DNA from: Alphaproteobacteria bacterium
Lineage (GTDB): Bacteria > Pseudomonadota > Alphaproteobacteria > Micropepsales > Micropepsaceae
NCBI GenBank assembly: GCA_016125165.1
Contig: WGMH01000003.1
Location: 310,001 to 374,000, forward strand
Direction: 5' to 3'
DNA length: 64,000 bases
The notes beneath the pieces were generated by a model. It was not told the origin of the DNA. It ran no database searches and worked only from the letters and a program-made list of their open reading frames with translations. Positions 52,734 through 61,566 of the stretch are shown here, one piece after another; position 1 is the first letter of the stretch, and every line of letters begins with the position of its first letter. The position numbers and the translations under genes are program-made.

Positions 52734-54290
52734 TTATGCGAACTTGAAAAGGTTGCTGTCGCCCGGCGTCACCGTGCCGGTGCGGCCCAGCATATCCTCG
52801 CGCATCATCCAGTCGAGCGTCTGGTCGTCATCCGGCGTATTGGCCAGGAAGCGCGCGCCGTTCAGAAGCCGCCCCACCACGATGCCGAAACGCTTGCCTT
52901 TACGGTCGGTCACCACGGTGTAGGTTTCGATGCGAGCATCGCCGCTGGGCATTTCCTCAATGCGCGGATGTGCCTCGGCATCGATCACCTTCTGATACAC
53001 CGAAGGCGCCGTGCGCTTCCACACGCCTTTCACCGGCTCCGTGGAATAGATGCCGGCGGAATGTTTGGTCACATACCAGCCGTTCGCTGTGCACAGCCCA
53101 TAGCTGCCGCGTTTCGCGCGCACCTTCTCCACCATCGTGACGATGGAGTGCATCACATAGTCGTTGCCTGCCCCGCCGAAATAGGGAAGCCCGCCCGTGA
53201 CGGTGAGCCCGCGCGGATCGTCCGTCGCGATGCCAAGCTCCTTGCAGCCGATTTCCACCGCCGCCGGGAAGCAGGAATATAGATCGATGAAGTCCATGTC
53301 CGCGGCGGTCTTGCCGGCCTGCACAAACGCGGCCCGCCCCATGGCGCGAATGGCGGGCGAGGAATGATAGTTCACACGCTCGGTGACATACCAAAGATCG
53401 TTGGCATCGCCCGCGCCGTGCAGATAGACCCATTTGTCTTCGGGAATGCCAAGCTCGCGCGCCTTGGCCACGGAGGTCATCACGACACCAGCGGCCATAT
53501 CCACCTCGATCACCGCGTTCAGATACTTCGTATACGGATAACCGACGAAGCGGTTCTTCTCGCTTGGCGTAGAAATCTCTTCCGGCGAACGGTAGGTGGG
53601 AAACCACGAATGCGGATTTTCGCTCGCCACCTTGGTGAACGGCGAGAAAAATTCGCCGAGCCATTTCAGATGCTCCGCCGGGGTGCGGCCCGCCTGCCCA
53701 CGCAGCGCGTTCTCGAACAAGGGATAGGTGTTCACCGGAAAGGCGAGCCCATAGCGCGCTTCATAGGGCGTCACGCCGGGCTTCTGGTTGCCGATCTCCT
53801 CGGGATCCCTGCCGGGGTCTTCCTTGTCGCCCCATTTCAGATCGAAGCCCTGCTTCACCGCGCCGATCATGCTGGCGATATATTCCGCGCCCACCAGCAG
53901 CGCCGCTTCGCATTCGCCGTTTGCGATTTCTTCCGCCGTGCGGTTCACCAGCCATTGCGGGGTGTTGCCGCCGGTCGCGGTATAGAAATTTCGGCGCGCG
54001 GAAATGCCGAGCTTCTTCGCCACCGACAGCGGCGGATTGCGATACATGCGCTTCGGCAACCGGCCCTGATCGCCCGGTGAATCCGCCGTGAAACGCACCA
54101 CCGCGATCGTATCCACCGCGCGCTTCAGCGCATCCGCCTTGCCAGTGTCGGCCAGCGCGAGATTCGCCGCCTTTTCCAGCATGGCGATGGGATCGAGACT
54201 CTCGGCGATCTTGCCTTCGCGCGCCGTGCGCTGCGTGAACTGCCCCACGCCGACAAGAATGGGGGTGCGGGGGTGAACGGTGTCGGTCAT
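52734..54290 (-). CDS. Thiolase-like protein lacking the canonical nucleophilic Cys
   Basis: The product has 518 residues. TPILVGVGQFTQR starts a thiolase fold, and HGAGDANDLWYVTERVNYHSSPAI and DLYSCFPAAVEIGCKELG are conserved in SCP2-thiolase-like proteins often labelled acetyl-CoA acetyltransferase. The canonical VNR.C.SG site is replaced by FYTATGGNTPQWLVN and the C-terminal GGHPxG/CxG by TGGLPYFGGAGNDYVMHS, so ordinary thiolase chemistry is doubtful. It probably acts on acyl-CoA esters of unknown identity. Confidence 0.8.
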   Translation of the reverse strand: MTDTVHPRTPILVGVGQFTQRTAREGKIAESLDPIAMLEKAANLALADTGKADALKRAVDTIAVVRFTADSPGDQGRLPKRMYRNPPLSVAKKLGISARRNFYTATGGNTPQWLVNRTAEEIANGECEAALLVGAEYIASMIGAVKQGFDLKWGDKEDPGRDPEEIGNQKPGVTPYEARYGLAFPVNTYPLFENALRGQAGRTPAEHLKWLGEFFSPFTKVASENPHSWFPTYRSPEEISTPSEKNRFVGYPYTKYLNAVIEVDMAAGVVMTSVAKARELGIPEDKWVYLHGAGDANDLWYVTERVNYHSSPAIRAMGRAAFVQAGKTAADMDFIDLYSCFPAAVEIGCKELGIATDDPRGLTVTGGLPYFGGAGNDYVMHSIVTMVEKVRAKRGSYGLCTANGWYVTKHSAGIYSTEPVKGVWKRTAPSVYQKVIDAEAHPRIEEMPSGDARIETYTVVTDRKGKRFGIVVGRLLNGARFLANTPDDDQTLDWMMREDMLGRTGTVTPGDSNLFKFA

Positions 54291-54333
54291 GCGTAATCCT
54301 TCAGCGATTCCGTGATGTTGGGATGAATGTTTG

Positions 54334-54480
54334 CACGCGAAGACGCGGAGGCGCGGAGCGGTGCGTCATGCAGGAGATCCTCCATGCCATTGATCGGAGC
54401 GCCTTGCGCGCCAACAATTTCGGCCAGCCCACAAATCCTGATCGGAGAACTCATCCTCCGTGCCTCCGCGTCTCCGCGTG
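54334..54480. repeat. REPIN/MITE-like element with 25-bp inverted repeats
   Basis: CACGCGAAGACGCGGAGGCG... (54334-54358) and the reverse complement CACGCGGAGACGCGGAGGCA... (54456-54480) match at 23 of 25 positions and flank 97 bp. The unit lies between the thiolase-like gene and the aminotransferase, and its right arm encodes the last residues of the aminotransferase (HAETRRHGG). GC-rich repeats giving AETRRHGG-type peptides are dispersed in many bacterial genomes (from memory). I saw no second copy in this window. Confidence 0.65.
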
Positions 54481-55635
54481 GAAGTATTTCTGCAGCCGCG
54501 CCAATGCATCTTCGAGCACGGTGCGGCTTTTGCAGAAGGCGAAGCGCACGAGGTGATCGGGCTTGCCGCCCTCGAAGAAGACGCTGAGCGGGATTAGCGC
54601 CACGCCGGCCTCGCGCACCAAGCGCTTGCAAAAATCGATGTCGCTTTCGTTGGTGACGCCGGTGATGTCAGCGGTGAGGAAGTAGGAACCTTCGCAGGTG
54701 AGCGGCTTGAAGCCGAGTTTGGCAATGCCTTCGGCCAGAAGATCGCGGTTCGCTTGAAGTTCTTTGGTCAGGTTCAGTGTGAAATCCATTTCCTTGTCGA
54801 GCGCGTGCGCGATGCCAAGCTGCAAGGCGGGGGAGGTCGTGAAGGTCAGGAACTGGTGCGCTTTGGAAACAACATCCACCAGCGCCGCGGGCCCCGAGAC
54901 CCAGCCGATCTTCCAGCCCGTGAGCGAGAACATCTTGCCCGCCGAACCCACGCGCACGCAGCGCTCGCGCATGCCGGGAAACGTCATCAGGGGTTCGAAC
55001 GGTTTGCCGTCGAACACCAGATGCTCGTAAACCTCATCGCAGATCACAACCGCGCCGCATTCCTTCGCGACTTTCGCCACCGCTTCCAGCTCGCCGCGAT
55101 CGAACACCCGGCCAATGGGATTCAATGGTGTGTTGATGAGGATGGCGGAGGTCTGGCCGCTCACCGCCGCGCGCAGCGCGTCTTCGGTCAGCCGCCAATG
55201 CGGTGGCGACAGCACCACGGTCTTCACCACCGCACCCACAGCTTCGGCAATGGGGCGATAGGAATCGTAGGCCGGCTCAATCAGAATAATCTCGCCGCCT
55301 TTTCCCACCAGTCCCATGATGCAGGAAGTCAGCGCTTCGGTGGCGCCGGAGGTAATCAGAACTTCATGCTCGGGATCGAAGTCGAGCGCATAGAAGCGTT
55401 TGGCATGCGCGGCGATGGCTTTGCGCAAAGGCAAAAGACCGCGCGACGGCGGATACTGGTTCGGCCCTTCCAGCAGCGCCTTGGCGGCGGCTTCGCGGAT
55501 AGCGAGCGGCCCGTCCGCGTCGGGAAAGCCCTGCCCCAGATTGAGCGCGCCATGCTCGGTGGCAAGCGCGCTCATCACCGTGAAGATGGTCGTGGGCAGT
55601 TGGGAGAAGACGGGATTGGCGCGGGAAGCGGTCAT
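54451..55635 (-). CDS. Aminotransferase class I/II (aspartate/methionine type)
   Basis: PLP enzyme of 394 residues. HGALNLGQGFPDADGPLAIREAA, NTPLNPIGRVFDRGEL, CDEVYEHLVFDG and the PLP-lysine region RVGSAGKMFSLTGWKIGWVSGP are typical of class I enzymes of the kynurenine/glutamine or methionine aminotransferase branch. The C-terminus runs into the inverted-repeat element (KYFHAETRRHGG), so the native stop was probably displaced. The enzyme core is complete. Confidence 0.9.
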   Translation of the reverse strand: MTASRANPVFSQLPTTIFTVMSALATEHGALNLGQGFPDADGPLAIREAAAKALLEGPNQYPPSRGLLPLRKAIAAHAKRFYALDFDPEHEVLITSGATEALTSCIMGLVGKGGEIILIEPAYDSYRPIAEAVGAVVKTVVLSPPHWRLTEDALRAAVSGQTSAILINTPLNPIGRVFDRGELEAVAKVAKECGAVVICDEVYEHLVFDGKPFEPLMTFPGMRERCVRVGSAGKMFSLTGWKIGWVSGPAALVDVVSKAHQFLTFTTSPALQLGIAHALDKEMDFTLNLTKELQANRDLLAEGIAKLGFKPLTCEGSYFLTADITGVTNESDIDFCKRLVREAGVALIPLSVFFEGGKPDHLVRFAFCKSRTVLEDALARLQKYFHAETRRHGG

Positions 55636-55730
55636 GGCGCGCCACCTTCGCGGGGCGCGCCCCCGGATTCAATAGTGCCCTAACGTCAAGAAAGCCGGCA
55701 CAATACGGAAAGCCGGGCCGAACGCGGCGA

Positions 55731-56867
55731 TCAGCCGTCCGTCTTCATCCACATTTTCATCACTTCGTCATGCGGCGGGACCTGTTCCTCGGCCGCGACG
55801 AAGCCAGGAAAGGAACGCATGTAGGTGACGAATTTCGGACTAAGGCCCTCCTTGGCCAGATAATCGGCGGTCACCGGAAGCGGCGGCGAGGCATAGTTCG
55901 CATCGGCCTGCACACGTTTTGGAAAATCGTGACGCAGGATCGCGGCGCGGCCAATGAGTGCGTAGTCACAGCCGCCGTCGATCACCTTCATCACATCCTC
56001 GGCATTGCGAATCTTGCCAGCAACGCCAAGGCGCACATCCCCACGCGGCAACTCCGTGAAAATGCTCATCAGCGAGCGGCCCTTGAACGCTTCGTCGGTG
56101 GGTTCGATGGTGTAATCCCACAGCGACATGTCGAGATAGTCGATCTTGCCCTGGCGCAGCACTTCGGCGGCGACATCGTGCATCTCCGCCAGCACAACAC
56201 CGAAGCGTTCCGGGGAGAGGCGCAAGCCTACCTGAAAATCGGGGCGGCACGCCGCGCGCACGCCATCGATGATCTCGAACAGAAGCCGCGCGCGGTTTTC
56301 AAGGCTTCCGCCATAGCGGTCCTCGCGCCGGTTCAGTTTCGGCGAGAGGAATTCCAGCAGGATGTAACCGTGCGCGCCGTGCAGTTCGACGCCATCGAAG
56401 CCCGCGCGTTCGGCGCGTTTGGCGGCGGCGATGAAATCGTCGCGCAGATGCTCCACTTCGGCGAGCGTCAGCGCGCGCGCACCGGTGGCCGGATCGTCAG
56501 ACGGGCAAACGACATCGCCCACCAGGTCCTTCGGCGAACGGTTGCCGGCATGATGAAGCTGCACTGCCGCCAGCGAGCCTTTCGCCTTGATCGTGGAGGC
56601 AAGGCGCGTGAGCCCTTCAATATGCTGATCGCCGAAGATGCCGAGCTGGCCCGGGAAGCCCTGCCCGCGCGCCTGCACATGCGCGGCGCACGTCATCGTC
56701 AGGCCGAAGCCGCCATCGGCGCGCATCGTCAGCCAGTGGAATTCTTCGTCGGACAGCGTGCCGTCTGCATGGCTCTGGCAGTTGGTCAGCGGCGCCAGCA
56801 TGAAACGGTTCTTCATCGCCGGGCCGTGTTTGAAAGACAGCGGCTCGAACAGCTTTGCGGTGGACAT
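55731..56867 (-). CDS. NADH:flavin oxidoreductase (Old Yellow Enzyme family)
   Basis: FMN-dependent oxidoreductase, 378 residues from MSTAKLFEPLSFKHGPAMKNRFMLAPLTNCQSHADGTLS at 56867. The track start 66 codons earlier reads through promoter DNA and is rejected. AAVQLHHAGNRSP, GFDGVELHGAHGYILLEFLSPKLNRREDRYGGSLENRARLLFEI and the C-terminal DYALIGRAAIL are the OYE FMN/substrate signatures. Acts on an unknown enone or nitro substrate. Divergent from glnB. Confidence 0.92.
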   Translation of the reverse strand: MSTAKLFEPLSFKHGPAMKNRFMLAPLTNCQSHADGTLSDEEFHWLTMRADGGFGLTMTCAAHVQARGQGFPGQLGIFGDQHIEGLTRLASTIKAKGSLAAVQLHHAGNRSPKDLVGDVVCPSDDPATGARALTLAEVEHLRDDFIAAAKRAERAGFDGVELHGAHGYILLEFLSPKLNRREDRYGGSLENRARLLFEIIDGVRAACRPDFQVGLRLSPERFGVVLAEMHDVAAEVLRQGKIDYLDMSLWDYTIEPTDEAFKGRSLMSIFTELPRGDVRLGVAGKIRNAEDVMKVIDGGCDYALIGRAAILRHDFPKRVQADANYASPPLPVTADYLAKEGLSPKFVTYMRSFPGFVAAEEQVPPHDEVMKMWMKTDG

Positions 56868-57036
56868 GGGATTCTCCGGATTGCGAGGTTGGAGAAATAG
56901 GTAGGGGCGGTACCGTGCCTTCGCAAATGCGGGCTTACCCAAACGCCGCCATCGCCCACGGACTGGGTGCGCTATCGGAAAGGCGAAGGTCACCGCCAGA
57001 TTTGCCTTGAAAATGATCATTTTGATTATTTCGCGT

Positions 57037-57050
57037 GCAGAAAAATCTGC
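57037..57050. promoter_or_regulatory. Palindrome upstream of glnB
   Basis: GCAGA-aaaa-TCTGC, 59 bp upstream of the sigma-54 element. It could be an enhancer or operator half, but it does not match the 17-bp NtrC consensus. The rest of the 308-bp gap shows nothing more specific than an AT-rich patch at 57010-57030. Confidence 0.3.
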
Positions 57051-57108
57051 CCGCAAATTCGGCAAGCATATAACCCATTGTTTCTGCTTGTGGATAAGTT
57101 TGCGCCGG

Positions 57109-57125
57109 TTGGCACAAGTACTGCT
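57109..57125 (+). promoter_or_regulatory. Sigma-54 promoter of glnB-glnA
   Basis: TTGGCACAAGTACTGCT has GG-N10-GC with TGGCAC and CTGCT, close to the TGGCAC-N5-TTGCW consensus. It lies about 50 bp upstream of the glnB ATG. glnBA of related bacteria is known to use sigma-54/NtrC promoters. Confidence 0.7.
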
Positions 57126-57127
57126 AA

Positions 57128-57514
<387 letters not shown>

Positions 57515-57559
57515 GCCGCAACATCCACCGTTGGAACTTCAAGGGGAAGACCGACCACC

Positions 57560-58969
57560 ATGTCCAGTCCAGACAGCATCCTGAAACTGATCAAAGACAA
57601 GGAGGTCAAGTTCGTTGACCTTCGCTTCACCGATCCGCGCGGCAAGTGGCAGCACGTCACGTTTGACCTGTCGCTGGTCGATGACGACTTCCTCACCAAC
57701 GGCACCATGTTCGACGGTTCGTCGATCGCGGGCTGGAAGGCAATCAACGAATCCGACATGACACTGGTGCCCGATCTGGACACCGCGGTCATCGATCCGT
57801 TCTTCGCGCAGACCACGCTGCTGCTCACCTGCGACGTCGTCGAACCGTCGACCGGCCAGCGCTATGGCCGTTGCCCGCGCTCCATCGCCAAGGCTGCCGA
57901 AGCGTATGTGAATTCTTCGGGTGTCGGCGATACCGCTTTCTTCGGTCCCGAAGCCGAATTCTTCGTGTTCGACGATGTGCGCTTCGACACCGGCATGAAC
58001 AAGGGCTTCTACTTCCTCGATTCCGTCGAAGGGCCCTACAACTCCGGCACCGAATATGAGAGCGGCAACCTTGGCCACCGCCCCGCCGTGAAGGGCGGTT
58101 ACTTCCCGGTGCCGCCGATCGACTCACTCCAGGACATGCGCAGCGAAATGCTTGCGATCATGGGCGACATGGGCATCGAGCCGGAAAAGCATCATCACGA
58201 AGTGGCCGGTTCGCAGCATGAGTTGGGCTTCAAGTTCAACACGCTGACGAAGTGCGGCGACAACATGCAGATCTACAAATACGTGATCCACCAGGTCGCG
58301 GCGGCCTATGGCAAGTCCGCGACCTTCATGCCCAAGCCCGTCTATGGCGACAACGGTTCGGGCATGCACGTGCACCAGTCGATCTGGAAAAGCGGCAAGC
58401 CGCTCTTCGCCGGTTCGGGCTATGCGGACCTGTCCGAAACCTGCCTCTACTACATCGGCGGCATCATCAAGCATGCCAAGGCGCTCAACGCCTTCACCAA
58501 CCCGCTGACCAATTCCTACAAGCGCCTGATCCCCGGCTTTGAAGCGCCGGTGCTTCTGGCCTATTCGTCGCGCAACCGTTCGGCCTCCTGCCGCATTCCG
58601 TTCTCCGCTTCGCCGAAGGGCAAGCGCGTGGAAGTGCGCTTCCCCGATCCGGGCGCGAACCCGTATCTGGCCTATGCGGCGATGCTCATGGCAGGCCTCG
58701 ACGGCATCGAGAACAAGATTCATCCGGGCGACCCGATGGACAAGGACCTCTATGCCCTGCCGCCGGAAGAGCTGAAGGAAGTGCCGCAGGTTTGCGGTTC
58801 GCTCCGCGAGGCGCTGGAAAACCTCGATGGCGACCGCGCCTTCCTGAAGAAGGGTGGCGTGTTCTCGGACGACTTCATCGACAGCTATATCGAGCTGAAA
58901 ATGAACGATGTTTATGCCTTCGAACACACGCCGCATCCGGTCGAATTCAAGATGTACTACAGCGTCTGA
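57560..58969 (+). CDS. glnA: Glutamine synthetase, type I
   Basis: Ammonia-assimilating enzyme of 469 residues (GSI-beta). [37 protein letters not shown], the ATP-site region [20 protein letters not shown] and [10 protein letters not shown] are conserved. [11 protein letters not shown] carries the adenylylated Tyr (about 398), so GlnE control is expected. A strong terminator follows. Confidence 0.97.
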   Translation: MSSPDSILKLIKDKEVKFVDLRFTDPRGKWQHVTFDLSLVDDDFLTNGTMFDGSSIAGWKAINESDMTLVPDLDTAVIDPFFAQTTLLLTCDVVEPSTGQRYGRCPRSIAKAAEAYVNSSGVGDTAFFGPEAEFFVFDDVRFDTGMNKGFYFLDSVEGPYNSGTEYESGNLGHRPAVKGGYFPVPPIDSLQDMRSEMLAIMGDMGIEPEKHHHEVAGSQHELGFKFNTLTKCGDNMQIYKYVIHQVAAAYGKSATFMPKPVYGDNGSGMHVHQSIWKSGKPLFAGSGYADLSETCLYYIGGIIKHAKALNAFTNPLTNSYKRLIPGFEAPVLLAYSSRNRSASCRIPFSASPKGKRVEVRFPDPGANPYLAYAAMLMAGLDGIENKIHPGDPMDKDLYALPPEELKEVPQVCGSLREALENLDGDRAFLKKGGVFSDDFIDSYIELKMNDVYAFEHTPHPVEFKMYYSV

Positions 58970-58991
58970 TCCACGCTGGCATGGGTAGCGA

Positions 58992-59019
58992 AAGGCCGGG
59001 AAGCAATTCCCGGCCTTTT
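58992..59019 (+). terminator. Rho-independent terminator of glnBA
   Basis: GGCCGGGAA-gcaa-TTCCCGGCC followed by TTTT, about 23 bp after the glnA stop. The 9-bp stem is perfect. Confidence 0.9.
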
Positions 59020-59111
59020 CGTTTGCGCCCGGCCCTTGCCCTGCCGCAACCGTGGCCCGCTTCCCAAGCGCCTCGCCGCCCCATAGTCTCCGCCCCCACA
59101 TGGAGGCTCCA

Positions 59112-60050
59112 ATGCACCCTTCCCTGCCCATGATCCGCCGCGCGGCGATCCTGCTTCTGATCGCTGCCGCCGTAGCCTCCCCGGCCCAGGCCGAACCCTA
59201 TGCCGGCCTCAAGAAGACCGTGGCCGTTGATACGTTTCAGGCGGCTGAAGGTGTGGGAGGCAGCGTCACCGCCGACGGCCTCACCTCCATGCTCACGGAA
59301 GCCCTCATCAAGGACGGCCGCTTCGTCGTCGTGGAGCGGCCCGGCCTTGCTTCGGTGCAGAACGAGCAGGCCATCGGCATGGCCGGACAGGTGAACGCCG
59401 AAACCGCGGCGAAGGCTGGCAAGCTGATCGGCGCCAGCGCCATCATCCGTGGCGCGGTCATCAAATACGAAGCCAACGCCAAGGGCGGCTCCGTCGGCGT
59501 CGCCGGCTTTTCGATGGGTTCGCTCTTTGGTTCGCAGGCCACGGCCGATCACAAGGAGGCAGTCCTCGTGATCCAGCTCAGGCTCATCGACACCACGACC
59601 GGTCAGGTGATCTCCACCTCGACGGCGGAAGGCACGGCATCGTCAACCGGCGTCGGCGCCAATGTGGTCAGCATGAAGACCGGCGTCGCCGCAGGCGGAA
59701 ACCTCTTCAAGAACTCCCCGATCGGCGAAGCCGCGGAGGAAGCAATCCAGAAGGGCGTCGAACAGATCGCCGCTGGCATGCGCAATGTGCCGTGGTCCGC
59801 GTCCATCGTCGATGCCAGCGACAAGATCTATGTCGGCGCGGGAACGGATCGCAATGTCACGCCGGGCATGACGCTCAATGTCTATCGCACAGGCAGGGTG
59901 CTGACCGATCCGGGCACCGGAGAAACTCTCGATGTCGCGATGGACAAGGTCGCCACCATCACCATCGACGGGGTGCGCGAGAAATTCTCCACCGCCACGC
60001 TGGTGAGCGGCAACATGCCGATGCGCGGCGACATCTGCAAAAAGGAATAG
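59112..60050 (+). CDS. CsgG-family secreted protein
   Basis: The product has 312 residues from the ATG at 59112, seven bases after GGAGG. MHPSLPMIRRAAILLLIAAAVASPAQAEPY is a signal peptide with an AxA site. KKTVAVDTFQA, LTEALIKDGRFVVVERPGLASVQNEQ and GASAIIRGAVIKYE match the CsgG/HfaB-like fold. No Cys follows the cleavage site, so it is not lipidated as CsgG is. Such proteins may form outer-membrane pores or assemblies. No curli genes are nearby. It converges on a histidine kinase with a 3-bp gap. Confidence 0.82.
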   Translation: MHPSLPMIRRAAILLLIAAAVASPAQAEPYAGLKKTVAVDTFQAAEGVGGSVTADGLTSMLTEALIKDGRFVVVERPGLASVQNEQAIGMAGQVNAETAAKAGKLIGASAIIRGAVIKYEANAKGGSVGVAGFSMGSLFGSQATADHKEAVLVIQLRLIDTTTGQVISTSTAEGTASSTGVGANVVSMKTGVAAGGNLFKNSPIGEAAEEAIQKGVEQIAAGMRNVPWSASIVDASDKIYVGAGTDRNVTPGMTLNVYRTGRVLTDPGTGETLDVAMDKVATITIDGVREKFSTATLVSGNMPMRGDICKKE

Positions 60051-60053
60051 GAT

Positions 60054-61493
60054 TCAGGCGGCGCGGTTGATGCCGTCTGCATTCTCCTGCCCTTCGGCGG
60101 GAAGCAGCACGAAGGCGCGGCAGCCATGGCCTTGCTCGCTCTCAAGCCACGCGCGCCCGCCGTGCAGTTCGGTCAGGCCGCGCACGAGCGCAAGGCCAAG
60201 GCCCGTGCCCCCGCCCTGCCGGTCGTAGCGATTGTTCACCTGGCTGAATGGCTTGAAGATCTTGTCCAGCTTGTCGCGCGGAATGCCGGGTCCGTTGTCT
60301 TCCACCATGATCTGGAACGAACCGCAGCGGGACTTGCTTCCCACCACGCGGATCAATCCGCCTTCCGGTGTGAACTTCACCGCGTTGGACGCCAGATTGA
60401 TCAGTATCTGCTTTAGTGCCCGTTCATCGGCATAAAGTTTCGGCGCGTCGTCGTGTATTTCAATGACTAGGCGCTGGTTGCGTTCGCGCGCCTTGGCGCC
60501 CACGAGCTTGAGCGCAATGTCGAGCGCTTGCCGGGCATCCAGAAGTTCCGGCTCGATCTCCATGCGTCCGGCCTCGATCTTGGCCACGTCGAGCAAATCG
60601 TTGATGAGACTGAGAAGGTGGGCGCCGGAAGAATGGATGTCGCCCGCATATTCCTTGTAACGCGGCGATCCCACCGGGCCAAAGCATTCCTGCGCGATGA
60701 TTTCCGAGAAGCCGAGAATGGCGTTCAGCGGCGTGCGCAGTTCATGGCTCATATTGGCGAGGAACGCAGTCTTCGAAGCGTTCGCCGTCTCCGCCTCGAA
60801 GCGTTTGTGCAGGGCCTCGTCGCGGGCCTCTTCCAGATCGCGCGCAAGGTCTTCCACCTCGAAACGCAGGCGGGAGTCCTCTTCCATGCGGTCAGAAAGG
60901 CGGCGGCCATCATGAAACAGCTGATAGCCGTACACGATGAAGAACGCGGCGATCCCAAGATCAAGCCACGTGCCGGAAAGCGCGAAGCAGGCAGCGGACA
61001 TCGAGACCATCGGCACCAATGTCGCGAGCAGCATGATTTTGTGATTGGCGCGCGACGCCACGAGGCTCGACAGCACCGTGACCACGGCGCCCGCAAGAAA
61101 CAGATGATTGATGCTGCTGCCATGTTCCCAGAGAAGCCACGGCATCAATCCCCATGACGCGCTGATAACGCTCTGGATGGCGATGATACGGCCGAACCAG
61201 GGTTGAAGTTCCGCTGCGTCGGAGGAGCGCGCCGTATCGATCTGGTAGATCGAAACCAGTATCGCGCAGACGAACATCACGGCGGTGATGAGAATGGGCA
61301 GATAAACCAGAAGCGTGAACCCGGCATTGCCGAACACGCCAATGCTGCTGGACGCCAGCCACGAAATCGCAAGCGCCCACATCGGCGAGGTGTACCGCGT
61401 TGAGCGGATGACACCTGCGATCAGATCCAGTTCAGCACGCAGGACACGAATGTCCGCGTTCTTCTGGACACGTAGTCGTTGACCGTACCCCAC
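60054..61493 (-). CDS. Membrane sensor histidine kinase
   Basis: The product has 479 residues. GTG start (MGYGQRLRVQK) preceded by GGAAGGA. About six TMs between residues 35 and 200 are followed by a short coiled linker. The HisKA is FLANMSHELRTPLNAILGFSEI with the phospho-His near 250. HATPase boxes are NLASNAVKFTPEGG, DNGPGIPRDKLDKIFKPF and GGGTGLGLALVRGL. There is no PAS or receiver domain. It is a full-length paralog of the next kinase. No response regulator gene is adjacent. Confidence 0.93.
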   Translation of the reverse strand: MGYGQRLRVQKNADIRVLRAELDLIAGVIRSTRYTSPMWALAISWLASSSIGVFGNAGFTLLVYLPILITAVMFVCAILVSIYQIDTARSSDAAELQPWFGRIIAIQSVISASWGLMPWLLWEHGSSINHLFLAGAVVTVLSSLVASRANHKIMLLATLVPMVSMSAACFALSGTWLDLGIAAFFIVYGYQLFHDGRRLSDRMEEDSRLRFEVEDLARDLEEARDEALHKRFEAETANASKTAFLANMSHELRTPLNAILGFSEIIAQECFGPVGSPRYKEYAGDIHSSGAHLLSLINDLLDVAKIEAGRMEIEPELLDARQALDIALKLVGAKARERNQRLVIEIHDDAPKLYADERALKQILINLASNAVKFTPEGGLIRVVGSKSRCGSFQIMVEDNGPGIPRDKLDKIFKPFSQVNNRYDRQGGGTGLGLALVRGLTELHGGRAWLESEQGHGCRAFVLLPAEGQENADGINRAA

Positions 61494-61566
61494 GTTCCTT
61501 CCAGCCTTCCCCTAGGCACGAGAAGGATAGCGGGCGGAAACCTAAGATTTGCTTAGTGTGGCAGGT

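Noticed and set aside
54287-54631. 114-aa minus-strand ORF over the inverted repeat
   Set aside because: It spans the repeat element and the end of the aminotransferase in another frame, has no ribosome site and no recognisable domain.
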